NCBI GenBank assembly: GCA_014841835.1
Contig: JACYUQ010000002.1
Span: 992,001 to 1,056,000 of the forward strand
Reading direction: 5' to 3'
DNA: 64,000 bases
Origin: Oxalobacteraceae sp. CFBP 13730
Lineage (GTDB): Bacteria; Pseudomonadota; Gammaproteobacteria; Burkholderiales; Burkholderiaceae_D
Part shown: positions 16,961-25,464 of the stretch, in pieces
Layout: each line of letters opens with the position of its first letter
How positions within the stretch are numbered: position 1 is the first letter of the stretch
Notes under the pieces: generated by a model
What the model saw: the letters and a program-made list of their open reading frames with translations, nothing else
Told to the model about the DNA's origin: nothing
Databases searched by the model: none
Program-made: the position numbers and the translations under genes

Positions 16961-17797
16961 CTACAGCTCGATCACGAGCGCCGGGCGATACCCCTCCTGC
17001 TCGCCCTTGCTCAGATACCCGAGCGGATTGGCCACGACGCGGCAGCCCCATGACAGCGGGCCGTCGCGGCCCTCGACCACGTAATCGTTCGCGCAGTGCA
17101 AGTGGCCATGCATCCACACCTGCGCGCGCTTGAACAGTTCATCCAGCGAATTGCAGAAGCCGGCCGTGCCGGGTGTCTTGCCGTAGCGCGGGTCGGCGCT
17201 GTCGAGGCTCGGGGCAAAATGGGTGACGACGACCGTTTTACCCTCGAACGGCGTGGCCAACGCAGCGCGCAGCCAGGCCTGGCAATCGAGCGCCAGCGCG
17301 CGGATGCCTTCGGCCAGCACCGGCTCGCCATCCTTGAAGGTCGTGTTCTTGCTCAGGTAGTAGTTTGCGGCGCGGAAGGCCTTGGTGCGCTGCTGCAGCT
17401 GCTTCGTCAGCGGCGCGCCCTCTTCCACCAGTGCGTCGAAGTCGCTCCACAGCGTGGTGCCGATGAAGCGCACGCCATCGAGTGTGACGATTTCACGATC
17501 GAGCCAGGTGATGTCCAGGCGCGCGCAGGTGTCTTGCAGGCGCGCGTAGGTGGCGTCGTAGTCGAGCGCGTCGAATTCGTGGTTACCGGGGATGAACAGC
17601 ACCTGCGCCTGCGCCAGGGCAGGCACCAGCAATGGTGAAAAACGTTCCAGCCCGAAGTCCTGCGTGAGCAGGCGCGAGCCGGGTTGGTACGAGCCGATGT
17701 CGCCGGCCAGCACCACGACGTCCGTGCCGGGCAGGATCTGCGGCTGGAAGTCGGGGTACCGTTCGAGGTGGAGGTCGGAAAAAAGCTGTATGCGCAT
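16961..17797 (-). CDS. calcineurin-like metallophosphoesterase
   Basis: This 278-residue protein shows every metal-binding motif of the metallophosphoesterase fold: DxH in SDLHLE (Asp8, His10), GD in LAGDIG, GNHE in PGNHEFD, the H of VTHFAPS, and GHxH in HGHLHC. Two metal ions are expected in the active site. The physiological substrate (nucleotide, phosphoprotein or phosphodiester) cannot be told. It is convergent with the penicillin-binding protein gene, with no intergenic base. It lies downstream of the siderophore-receptor gene on the same strand, separated by a hairpin. Confidence 0.87.
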   Translation of the reverse strand: MRIQLFSDLHLERYPDFQPQILPGTDVVVLAGDIGSYQPGSRLLTQDFGLERFSPLLVPALAQAQVLFIPGNHEFDALDYDATYARLQDTCARLDITWLDREIVTLDGVRFIGTTLWSDFDALVEEGAPLTKQLQQRTKAFRAANYYLSKNTTFKDGEPVLAEGIRALALDCQAWLRAALATPFEGKTVVVTHFAPSLDSADPRYGKTPGTAGFCNSLDELFKRAQVWMHGHLHCANDYVVEGRDGPLSWGCRVVANPLGYLSKGEQEGYRPALVIEL

Positions 17798-17833
17798 GGC
17801 CGGCGAGTATAGCGCAAGCGCCCTTCGCCGGCC
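17798..17833 (-). terminator. hairpin between receptor and phosphoesterase genes
   Basis: A perfect 9-bp stem (GGCCGGCGA with its complement) encloses an inner GCGC-AA-GCGC stem. It begins 15 bp after the TonB-receptor stop and ends at the phosphoesterase start codon. There is no T-run. It may terminate or attenuate readthrough into the phosphoesterase gene. Confidence 0.4.
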
Positions 17834-17848
17834 CGCAACGCATGGGTT

Positions 17849-20116
17849 TTAGAACCCGATATTGGCCGTCAGGCTGGCCGAACGCGCCACGCCGGGCGTG
17901 TAGCGGTAGCCGCTCTTGTTGATCGCGACGACGTATTTTTCGTCGGTCAGGTTGTAGACGTTCAGGCGCAGGTCGATGTTCTTCGTCAAGCGGTAACCCA
18001 GCATCGCATCGACCACCCAGTAAGAATCGGTGTAGGCCGGGGTACCGATGGCGCCGTCATTGCCGCGTTTGAGCTTGTCCGAGAAGCGCGCGCCGCCGCC
18101 GACGCGCAGGCCCCATGGCAGGTCGTACGAGGTCCAGGCGGTGAACGATTGCTTCGGCGTGTAGGTCAGGCTGTTCTCGCCCGAGGCAGTCACGTTGCGG
18201 CCACGTTCGACGCTGGTGTCCATGTAGACGTAACCGGCGCTGACGAGCCAGTGCGGCGCCAGTTCGCCCGTTGCGCCCAGCTCGATGCCCTGCACGCGCT
18301 TCTCGCCCGTCTGGTAGTACTGCAGGTTGACCGGATCCTGCTCGACCTCGTTCTTGACATCGGTGCGGAACAGCGCGCCCGACAGCGACAGCTTGGACTT
18401 GAGCAGATCGAGCTTGCCGCCAAATTCGGTGGTGGTCGACTCTTGCGGATCGTAGATCGGATTCTGCGCGCTGTTGACATTGCCCGAGACCGTGAAGTTG
18501 CCGCCCGGCGGCTGCTTCGAACTGGCCACCATCGCATACACGCTGCTGTTCGCGGTCGGCTTGTACAGTGCCGACAGCTTGCCGTTGACCAGGTTGTCGC
18601 CGACCTTGAAGCGGTTCGCCACGAGCACGTTATTGGTCAGCGCCACGGTCGAATAGTCAGCGCGGAAATGATCGAGCCGCACGCCGCCGTTGATGATCCA
18701 GCGCTCGCCGATCTTGGCGGTATCGAACACGTACAGGCTCTGGGTATCGACTTCGCCTTCGTTGTAGGCGCCGGTGCGGCGCACATTCACGGGCACGGTG
18801 GGCTGATCGTTCGGGTTCGGGTTGTAGATGTTTGCGGCCGGCAGCGTGCCCAGCCCCGTCAGGCCCCAAGTGGTCTGGCGTTCGCTGGTCAGTTCCAGGC
18901 CAGCCACCAGCGTGTGCTTGACCGCGCCGCTGTCGAACTGCGACGTCAGCGTCGTCACGTTGGTCAGGATTTTATTTTCCTGGTCCTTGCCGGTGCGCAG
19001 GCTACGCGCCAGCGTCCAGGTGTTCGGGTCGGCCGGGTTCGGTGTGCGCAGATTGGCGGCGCTGGTCAGGAATGCACTGAGCAAGTAATCCTGCGATGTC
19101 TTGCCGTAGCGGCTCGTGTTCTGCAGCTTCATCGTCGGCGAGAAGTCATGCTCGATGCGCACCGTGGCCATGTCGGCTTTCACGTCGTCGTAGTCGCTTG
19201 CCGAGCCATAGAAATTCTTCGGATCGACCTTCTTGCCGTCCGTGACGAACGGCCGGGTGCGGTCCGGGCTCGTGTAGCCAGGCAGGCCGATGACATAGAC
19301 GCCACCGTCGGGGATGTTGTTCTGGTCGACGTGCAGGTAGTCCAGATGCACGCGCGTGGCGCCGTTCAGGCCAAAGCCGATGCTCGGCGCGATCGCCCAG
19401 CGCTTGTTTTCGACCACGTCGCGCGAGGCGCTGCCCGCATCCTGGGCCAGCACATTCAGACGCACCGCAATGCCGCGCTCTTCGTCGAGCACCTGGTTGA
19501 CGTCGGCCGTGACGCGCTTTTGCGAGCCGCTGCCGCCGGTGATCGCGGTCGACATCGCGTTGGTCATGCTGGCCTTCTTCGACACCAGGTTGACCGAACC
19601 GGTCGGCGAGCCGCGCCCGTTGTCGGTACCCGCCGGGCCCTTGAGCACTTCGATCTGTTCGAGGTTGAAGACGTCGCGCGAGATCGAGCCGATGTCGCGC
19701 ACGCCGTCGACGAAAATGGAGCTCGACGTGTCGAAGCCGCGCATGAAGATCGCGTCGCCGGTGGTGGTATTGCCGTTCTCGCCCAGGAAGAACGCGCCCA
19801 CGCCTGGCGTGTTGCGCAGCGCTTCGGTGAGCGTCAGGGCGCCCTGCTGCTCGAACAGTTCTTTCTTGATGACCTGGAGCGTCTGCGCGGTATCGACCAG
19901 GCGCTCGGTGTACTTGGGCGACGACGCCTGTTCGGCGCGGAACGCGTTTTCGTATTTGCCGACAACTTCGACCTTGGTTTCAGGAACGACGTCGACGGGG
20001 GCCGCTGCATCGATGCCGGCAGCCTGCGCGCCGAGCGGCAGCAGGACAGCGGCCAGCGCGGTGCGCATGACCTGGTTGCGGGTGGACGAATGCTTGCGGC
20101 TTGTTATTGCTTTCAT
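17849..20116 (-). CDS. TonB-dependent catecholate siderophore receptor (Fiu-like)
   Basis: This 755-residue outer-membrane receptor imports ferric siderophore using TonB energy. A signal peptide occupies about 1-32. The plug domain (about 50-190) contains EALRNTPGVGAFF, DAIFMRGFD, IFVDGVRD, EVLKGPAG and GSVNLVSK. The rest is a 22-strand barrel ending in NLTDEKYV and the C-terminal phenylalanine (SLTANIGF) needed for outer-membrane assembly. The sequence is most like the Fiu/catecholate receptor group. A consensus-like Fur box and a good promoter stand immediately upstream, so it should be induced by iron starvation. No siderophore biosynthesis gene lies nearby, so use of foreign siderophores is plausible. 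Confidence 0.93.
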   Translation of the reverse strand: MKAITSRKHSSTRNQVMRTALAAVLLPLGAQAAGIDAAAPVDVVPETKVEVVGKYENAFRAEQASSPKYTERLVDTAQTLQVIKKELFEQQGALTLTEALRNTPGVGAFFLGENGNTTTGDAIFMRGFDTSSSIFVDGVRDIGSISRDVFNLEQIEVLKGPAGTDNGRGSPTGSVNLVSKKASMTNAMSTAITGGSGSQKRVTADVNQVLDEERGIAVRLNVLAQDAGSASRDVVENKRWAIAPSIGFGLNGATRVHLDYLHVDQNNIPDGGVYVIGLPGYTSPDRTRPFVTDGKKVDPKNFYGSASDYDDVKADMATVRIEHDFSPTMKLQNTSRYGKTSQDYLLSAFLTSAANLRTPNPADPNTWTLARSLRTGKDQENKILTNVTTLTSQFDSGAVKHTLVAGLELTSERQTTWGLTGLGTLPAANIYNPNPNDQPTVPVNVRRTGAYNEGEVDTQSLYVFDTAKIGERWIINGGVRLDHFRADYSTVALTNNVLVANRFKVGDNLVNGKLSALYKPTANSSVYAMVASSKQPPGGNFTVSGNVNSAQNPIYDPQESTTTEFGGKLDLLKSKLSLSGALFRTDVKNEVEQDPVNLQYYQTGEKRVQGIELGATGELAPHWLVSAGYVYMDTSVERGRNVTASGENSLTYTPKQSFTAWTSYDLPWGLRVGGGARFSDKLKRGNDGAIGTPAYTDSYWVVDAMLGYRLTKNIDLRLNVYNLTDEKYVVAINKSGYRYTPGVARSASLTANIGF

Positions 20117-20170
20117 GGCGAGGCGGTCTCTTTGCTGTGAGTGAGTGAAAACACTGCTTGAAAAACAATG

Positions 20171-20199
20171 ATTCTAACGGGAATGTAAGCACATGTAAA
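20171..20199 (-). promoter_or_regulatory. sigma-70 promoter of the siderophore-receptor gene
   Basis: Read leftward: TTTACA (20194-20199, 5/6), exactly 17 bp, and TAGAAT (20171-20176, 5/6), about 55 bp before the receptor start. Confidence 0.65.
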
Positions 20200-20200
20200 C

Positions 20201-20219
20201 GATAATCATTATCATTTGC
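20201..20219 (-). promoter_or_regulatory. Fur box
   Basis: These 19 bases match the classical Fur consensus (GATAAT repeats) at 16 of 19 positions on the minus strand and abut the -35 of the receptor promoter. Iron-loaded Fur would compete with RNA polymerase here. Confidence 0.8.
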
Positions 20220-20352
20220 ATTCGTACCACTCTGGTTTGTGCCAGACCACACCCCGTTGGCAAACAACGCCCCCAGAGATACCGGCCTCGACGCCGGCGT
20301 TGTAGCAGATTGAAGCGATAGCAATCCTTCTGTCTGACAGGCGTACCCGCCA

Positions 20353-20493
20353 CCAGTCCTGGCGCGTTGATGAAATGATCAAGTCATTCACGGTCACGTT
20401 GGCTGGCTGGTTGAGTGCATAGGTCACGGCGCGGGCGACGTCTTCCGGCGAGATCGCGATGGTGTTCAGCGCCTGTGCTGCTTTCCGGTTGAT
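20353..20493 (-). pseudogene. C-terminal relic of a short-chain dehydrogenase/reductase gene
   Basis: About 47 codons read like the C-terminal end of a classical SDR enzyme. ISPEDVARAVTYALNQP and VTVNDLIISSTRQDW correspond to the usual 'PEDIA-AV-YAL-QP ... VNELIIRPT-Q' ending. The Rossmann fold, catalytic Ser-Tyr-Lys and everything upstream are missing. The frame continues past the normal end without its stop. It lies directly downstream of the NTF2-like gene on the same strand, so it looks like the decayed last gene of that unit. The rest of 20220-20563 shows no other gene. Confidence 0.6.
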
Positions 20494-20563
20494 TGCTGAC
20501 GGGTGCGTGCACGCGTCAGGCATTAACATGTCGGGCAGTCATGCGAACCCGCCCCAATGGACC

Positions 20564-20950
20564 TCAAGCCTCGAACTGGTGATACACCTTTGCGATGACT
20601 TTCCAGTTGCCGGCAATATTGATCAACGTGAGGTAGTCGTTGTAGTCTGCACCGATGGCGTCCTGCTCCATGTCCACGCGCACGACCGCAGTGGTCGGGG
20701 TGATCGCGAGTACATCCAGGCGTGTGGTGATCTGCGTCGCTTTGCCGTTCTGCGTGACGAATGCGTACAAATTCTCGATAGGCCCGCCCAGCAACTTTCC
20801 ATTGGTGAAACCGTACATCACGGCGTCCTCGTGAAATGCCTGTGCAACCTGCTCGACGCTGCCGCTACGCAGACCGTCCACGTATTGTTGGGCGACGGCG
20901 ATGACGGCGTTGTAATCGGCTGTTGGTACGACTTTGCTGTTTTTGCTCAT
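20564..20950 (-). CDS. NTF2-like (putative lumazine-binding family) protein
   Basis: This 128-residue protein has the cone-shaped NTF2 fold pattern. The N-terminal helix YNAVIAVAQQYVDGLRSG is followed by QAFHEDAVMYGF, and alternating strands end in NIAGNWKVIAKVYHQF. It best resembles the putative lumazine-binding/SnoaL-like branch, whose members bind small ligands or act as isomerases or cyclases. The function cannot be named. AGGAG is 6 bp before ATG 20950. It lies 79 bp downstream of the Old Yellow Enzyme gene on the same strand and probably shares its transcript. Confidence 0.7.
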   Translation of the reverse strand: MSKNSKVVPTADYNAVIAVAQQYVDGLRSGSVEQVAQAFHEDAVMYGFTNGKLLGGPIENLYAFVTQNGKATQITTRLDVLAITPTTAVVRVDMEQDAIGADYNDYLTLINIAGNWKVIAKVYHQFEA

Positions 20951-21029
20951 GTGTTTCTCCTGTAGGTAATCGGGTAGGTACTTGGCTGGAAGATGATGGG
21001 CGGCGCGCCCGCCCTGGCGTCGGTGCTTG

Positions 21030-22130
21030 CTAACTGGCGACGGGCCAGTCCGTGAACCCTGTTGCACCGCCGTTGTAGTAGGACTCACGCGGTGCAATGA
21101 CGAGATCCTGTCCGTGACGCAGCCGCGCAACCAGGTCGGGATTGGCGATGAACAGCCGACCAAATGCGACCGCATCGATTTTTCCTTGCGCGCGTCGGTC
21201 CATGGCGAGATCCAGGTCGTAATTGTTGTTGCCAATGTAGGGCCCGGTAAACATCGCCCGCAACTGGTCGAGGTCAACGTCCTCCGGCACTGCGCGGGAT
21301 CCTCCCGTTACACCTTCGACGACATGAAGGTACGCAAGCTGGAACCGGTTCAGCTCCCGGATCAGGTGGCCATACGTGGCCATGACGTTGCTGTCGAGTG
21401 GCGTGTTGCCGACATCCGGTGTCACGGGTGACAAGCGGATGCCAACGCGCTCTGCGCCCCAGATGGCAACAACTGCCTCCGTCACCTCGAGCGTCAGGCG
21501 CACGCGGTTTTCGAGGGTGCCGCCGTACTGGTCGGTGCGGTGGTTTGTGGCGTCGCGCAGGAACTGGTCAAGCAAGTAGCAATTGGCCGAGTGCACCTCG
21601 ACGCCGTCAAATCCTGCACGCAAGGCATTCTTTGCAGCGTGTACATACTGCGCGATGATGTCGGCGATTTCGCGCGTTTCCAGCGCGCGCGGCATCGACA
21701 CCGGCACAAACCCATCCGTCGTATACGTGTTGCCCTCGGCCTTGATCGCTGACGGCGCGACCGGCGCATCGCCATCGGGCTGCAGTTCCACGGATGAAAA
21801 GCGGCCGACATGCCATAACTGGCAAACGATCTTGCCCCCGGCTGCATGAACGGCGTCGGTCACTTGCTTCCAGCCGGCGACCTGCGCATCGCTCCAGATG
21901 CCGGGCGTGGCCGCGTAGCCACGCCCTTGCGGTGAAATATTGGTGGCTTCCGAAACGATCAAGCCAGCACTGGCACGCTGTGCGTAATACGTCGCGTGCA
22001 AGGCGCCCGGTATCCCGTCTTCAGCGTAGCGACTGCGGGTAACTGGGGCCATGACGATGCGGTTCGCGGTAGATATTGCTCCGAAATGGCTGGGGGTAAA
22101 GAGATCGGTGAGCAGGCTGTTGTCAGGCAT
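21030..22130 (-). CDS. Old Yellow Enzyme family NADH:flavin oxidoreductase (N-ethylmaleimide reductase type)
   Basis: This 366-residue FMN enzyme reduces activated C=C bonds of electrophiles using NAD(P)H. Features in order are TANRIVMAPVTRSR, SEATNISPQGRGY, CQLWHVGR, and the substrate-binding His-Asn pair in EVHSANCYLLDQFLRD. YGGTLENRVR, RLSPVTPDVGN and the phosphate-binding VAFGRLFIANPDL follow. The length and motifs match NemA/xenobiotic reductases. An AAGGAA ribosome-binding site precedes ATG 22130; the frame extends 29 codons further but without family similarity. It is divergent from a LysR gene, the usual regulator arrangement for such detoxification enzymes. Confidence 0.9.
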   Translation of the reverse strand: MPDNSLLTDLFTPSHFGAISTANRIVMAPVTRSRYAEDGIPGALHATYYAQRASAGLIVSEATNISPQGRGYAATPGIWSDAQVAGWKQVTDAVHAAGGKIVCQLWHVGRFSSVELQPDGDAPVAPSAIKAEGNTYTTDGFVPVSMPRALETREIADIIAQYVHAAKNALRAGFDGVEVHSANCYLLDQFLRDATNHRTDQYGGTLENRVRLTLEVTEAVVAIWGAERVGIRLSPVTPDVGNTPLDSNVMATYGHLIRELNRFQLAYLHVVEGVTGGSRAVPEDVDLDQLRAMFTGPYIGNNNYDLDLAMDRRAQGKIDAVAFGRLFIANPDLVARLRHGQDLVIAPRESYYNGGATGFTDWPVAS

Positions 22131-22232
22131 CGTGGTTCCTTGTTGGTCATGAAGCGCGATCGTGCAGATCGCGATGCATCTACTGTAAGGATGGTTGATA
22201 ATGAAGTAAATCGTCATAAACCGAGATACCGA

Positions 22233-23258
22233 ATGACCAAAAAAAGCATAATGATCAAGTCAACATCGGCTGCCACGTTGAGTGGCGATACGCTGCCGCT
22301 AAGCGCGATTCACCTGCCCGCCTTGATGGCGTTCGAGGCGGCTGCCAGGGTGCTGAACTTCGCCAGGGCTGCTGCAGAGTTGGGTGTCACACCGACGGCG
22401 ATGTCGCGTACGATCAAAATTCTTGAAGAACAACTCAATGTGCGGTTGTTCAACCGCACCACACGCAGCGTGAGCCTGACTGAGGCCGGGACGGCATTGA
22501 ACGTGTCAGTCGCTCCCGCGCTTGCCAGCATCCGCGCCGCCCTGGCCCAGGTCGGCCACGGCGCAGACCGGCCTTCGGGTCTGTTGCGGATCAATTTGTC
22601 GTACGTGGCGTACCGGATCCTCATCGAACCGCATGTCGATGCGTTCTTCAACGCGTTCCCGTCGATCAATCTTGAAATATCACTGGACAATCAACTCAGC
22701 GATATCGTCAGTGCCGGCTTCGATGCCGGCATTCGCCTCGGTCGCAAGGTGCAGAACGACATGGTTGCCGTCCAGCTGGGCGGGTTGCAACAACGTGTCG
22801 TGCTGGCGGCGCCTGACTACTTTCGCGAGCGTGCGCGTCCCGAACGTATCGAGGATCTGCTGGGACATGATTGCATCCGCCAGCGCTATTCGTTTGGCGG
22901 AAGGCTATTCGACTGGAAATTCCAGGTGGCGGGCCAGATGGTGCACATCGACGTGCAGGGGCGCTTGATTGTCGACGACATGCACTCGGTCGTTGATGCG
23001 GCGGTGCGCGGCGCCGGCATTGCGTTCGCCTACGCAGCGTTTGCGCGGCAGGAAATCGCTGCCGGCTCACTGGTGCGCATCTTGACGGACGATAGCGCCA
23101 TCGACGATGCCTTCCATATCTATTATCCGCACCGCTCCCACATGCCCGGGAAGCTGCGCGCCTTTGTCGATTTCATGCGGGATGCCAACCGCGTTGCAAG
23201 CATTCAACAAGATGACTTGAAGACGGGCGTTCGCTTGTCGGATCGTGCCGTTGAATGA
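22233..23258 (+). CDS. LysR-family regulator, divergent from the Old Yellow Enzyme gene
   Basis: This 341-residue regulator has an N-terminal winged helix (about 28-88: FEAAARVLNFARAAAELGVTPTAMSRTI, seen as AAAELGVT and LNVRLFNRTTRSVSLTEAG). A LysR substrate-binding domain follows, of the subgroup with DIVSAGFDAGIRLG and GAGIAFAYA. It most likely controls the divergent reductase gene across a 102-bp intergenic region containing the AT-rich TTGATAATGAAG segment; the inducer is unknown. ATG 22233 was chosen because the frame upstream overlaps the reductase gene; ATG 22251 is a second possibility. No clear ribosome-binding site. Confidence 0.85.
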   Translation: MTKKSIMIKSTSAATLSGDTLPLSAIHLPALMAFEAAARVLNFARAAAELGVTPTAMSRTIKILEEQLNVRLFNRTTRSVSLTEAGTALNVSVAPALASIRAALAQVGHGADRPSGLLRINLSYVAYRILIEPHVDAFFNAFPSINLEISLDNQLSDIVSAGFDAGIRLGRKVQNDMVAVQLGGLQQRVVLAAPDYFRERARPERIEDLLGHDCIRQRYSFGGRLFDWKFQVAGQMVHIDVQGRLIVDDMHSVVDAAVRGAGIAFAYAAFARQEIAAGSLVRILTDDSAIDDAFHIYYPHRSHMPGKLRAFVDFMRDANRVASIQQDDLKTGVRLSDRAVE

Positions 23259-23377
23259 CCAGGCGAAGATTGGCGTCACGCGGATAACGGGACTTCGCCC
23301 GGCAGCTCACGGCAATGGTGGCAATCGCGCAGCAGATGCTGCGCATGCGGGCCGGGCAAGAAGACGATTGGCCCGGA

Positions 23378-24247
23378 TCAGGCAGCGGCTGCGGCGCGGG
23401 CAGCAAAGTCACTGTAGGTATGGAGCGGACGACCCAGCATGCTGGTCAGCCGTTCGACGTCGCCGGCTTCCGGCACCATTCCGTCGCTGACGAAACGTTC
23501 TCCCATCAGGCGCATGTCGAAAGCCGTCCAGCCCGGCATGAATTGCCGCATATTCTTCTCGAATGCGGCGAGATCCTCGCCTGGATAAATAATTTTACGA
23601 CCGAGCACGTCAGACCAGATGGCGGCGACAGCGGTGCCGGTGAGCGTATCGGGGCCAACCAGGTCGATACGATCGAGAGGCAATGGCACAGCCGACTGTT
23701 CGCGGCGCAGGAGTTCGATCGCGGCGACTTCGGCGATGTCGCGAGTGTCGACCATCGCCAGACCGATGCTGCCAATCGGCATTGGATAAACGCCGTGTCC
23801 GGTTATCACATGCTTGACGGTGTGATCATTGTCCATGAAGTAAGCCGGACGCAAGATCGTGGCGTTCAGACCCATTTGCTCGATCATGCGTTCCACCCCG
23901 TATTTGCCGGCAAAGTGCGGCACGTTGACATACACGTCACTGTGGATGACCGACAGGTAGACGATCCGCTCGATGCCGGCCTCACGCGCAAGGTTGAGCG
24001 CGATGATCGCCTGGGTGAATTCGTCGGCCACCACACCGTTAAGCAGAAACAGCGTCGATACGCCAGAGAAAGCGCTGCGCAACGAATCGATGTCGAGCAG
24101 ATCACCGGCGACGACCTCAACGCCGGCCGGGAAGCTGGCCTTTGATGGGTCGCGGACGAAGGCGCGCACAGCGGCGCTCCGCTTGGCAAGTTGTTCGACA
24201 ATCTGGCGGCCAACGGTGCCCGTTGCACCAGTAACAAGAATGGTCAT
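23378..24247 (-). CDS. NmrA-like NAD(P)-binding protein (atypical SDR)
   Basis: This 289-residue protein starts with a dinucleotide-binding fingerprint GATGTVGRQ. VRAFVRDPSKA, VEVVAGDLLD, LNLAREAGIERIVYLSV and the ILRPAYFMDN segment follow. This is the pattern of NmrA/SDR_a5 proteins, some of which are quinone reductases and some redox sensors without catalysis. The canonical SDR Tyr-x3-Lys is not evident at the normal site. AAGGAA is about 7 bp before ATG 24247; the open frame continues upstream past the divergent LysR start and that part was rejected. It is probably regulated by that LysR protein. Confidence 0.82.
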   Translation of the reverse strand: MTILVTGATGTVGRQIVEQLAKRSAAVRAFVRDPSKASFPAGVEVVAGDLLDIDSLRSAFSGVSTLFLLNGVVADEFTQAIIALNLAREAGIERIVYLSVIHSDVYVNVPHFAGKYGVERMIEQMGLNATILRPAYFMDNDHTVKHVITGHGVYPMPIGSIGLAMVDTRDIAEVAAIELLRREQSAVPLPLDRIDLVGPDTLTGTAVAAIWSDVLGRKIIYPGEDLAAFEKNMRQFMPGWTAFDMRLMGERFVSDGMVPEAGDVERLTSMLGRPLHTYSDFAARAAAAA

Positions 24248-24323
24248 GATGTGTTCCTTTTGGGTTGATGTGGAATACGTGAAGAATATGCCGTTCCGGA
24301 GGCAAAACAAAGACTGTAAAATC

Positions 24324-24351
24324 GAGACATATCGGATCAAATATGAGACAT
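24324..24351. promoter_or_regulatory. two GAGACAT direct repeats between divergent genes
   Basis: GAGACAT occurs at 24324-24330 and 24345-24351. The starts are 21 bp apart, two helical turns, in the 102-bp gap between the NmrA-like and LysR genes; the second copy covers the LysR start codon. This is a possible autoregulatory site. Confidence 0.3.
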
Positions 24352-25228
24352 GATGGACTTGAACACGTTGGTGGATTTCCAGCTGGTCGCGACACATGGC
24401 GGCTTCGGTCGCGCCAGTCGCGCAACCGGTCGTTCGAAAGCGACGTTGTCGCGACGGGTTGCGGATCTCGAAGAAGCGCTGGGCACCCGGCTGATCGAGC
24501 GTGGTGAACGCAGCCTGAACGTGACCGAAGCGGGCCAGCTGCTGCTGGCGCGACTCGAGGGCCCGATGCGCGAGGTTGCGGAAGCGGTTGCGGCCGCGCG
24601 GGACGGACTCGAGGCGCCACGAGGGCGTCTGCGCATTGCCGCGCCCCTGCTGTTTTCACAAGTGGCCCTGGGACGTCTCGCGGCTGCGTTTCACGCGACC
24701 TATCCCGACGTTCAGATCGAAGTCGTCTCGGCCGACCGTCTGACCAACCTCGTTGACGAGCATTTCGATGTCGCGATACGCATCAACCCGGCCACTGACA
24801 GTGTTCTGGTCGGCCGCTGCTTTGCACGGGACCAGTTGGTGCTGGCCGCGTCCCCTGCCACGCTGATGCCCCATGGGAGCAGCGCTGAACCAGTCCGCAT
24901 TCCGGCAGTCGTGATGCCGTCCTACCGCGACGGCGATCTCTGGACCGTTCGTGACGGTGCGCTCACTGTCGAGCCGCAACCAGTGCTCAGGCTATCGTCG
25001 CTGCTGACAGTGCGCGATGCGGTCGTCGCCGGCGCGGGAGCGGCCATGCTGCCACTGTCCATCATTGGCAAGCTGCTGGAAAGTGGCGCTCTGGTGTCAT
25101 GGGGGAATGCGATCGAGGAAACGGAACTCTGGGTCCTGCATGCCTCGCGACGCTTGCAAAGCCCGAAGGTTCGGGCATTTGTCGAATTCATGTGCAGCCA
25201 GTATCCCGGCGGCGCGTTCATCGTGTAG
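24350..25228 (+). CDS. LysR-family regulator, divergent from the NmrA-like gene
   Basis: This 292-residue regulator has a standard N-terminal winged helix (DFQLVATHGGFGRASRATGR, KATLSRRVADLEEALGTRL, ERGERSLNVTEAG, each short motif visible). The effector domain is of the CrgA-like group (LRIAAPLLFSQVALG, FDVAIRIN, GAGAAMLPLSI). The gene begins at ATG 24350, with a second ATG three bases on. By position it should regulate the divergent NmrA-like gene. The paired GAGACAT repeats in the gap are candidate contacts. The effector is unknown. Confidence 0.86.
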   Translation: MMDLNTLVDFQLVATHGGFGRASRATGRSKATLSRRVADLEEALGTRLIERGERSLNVTEAGQLLLARLEGPMREVAEAVAAARDGLEAPRGRLRIAAPLLFSQVALGRLAAAFHATYPDVQIEVVSADRLTNLVDEHFDVAIRINPATDSVLVGRCFARDQLVLAASPATLMPHGSSAEPVRIPAVVMPSYRDGDLWTVRDGALTVEPQPVLRLSSLLTVRDAVVAGAGAAMLPLSIIGKLLESGALVSWGNAIEETELWVLHASRRLQSPKVRAFVEFMCSQYPGGAFIV

Positions 25229-25464
25229 TTCGCCTGGCACAACGATCAGTGACGGAGCCCGAAAAGCATTGCTGACAGGTCTGACATAGCCAGCCGTATC
25301 CGTATGACTGGAATACGTGTTTATGTTGCGCTTGCGTCCGAATGCCAGCTGCAAATTATTGCAGAGCCAATTTTATGCGTCTGGATTGGCGCATTGCTCG
25401 CTTGGATTGCGCTAAGCTTCAGGTCAGCCAACGCAGTCATCCCAAAACCACCACGATCCAATCC

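Noticed and set aside
23259..23377. Small gene between the first LysR gene and the NmrA-like gene
   Set aside because: Short frames exist on both strands but none has a ribosome-binding site, a family motif or good composition.
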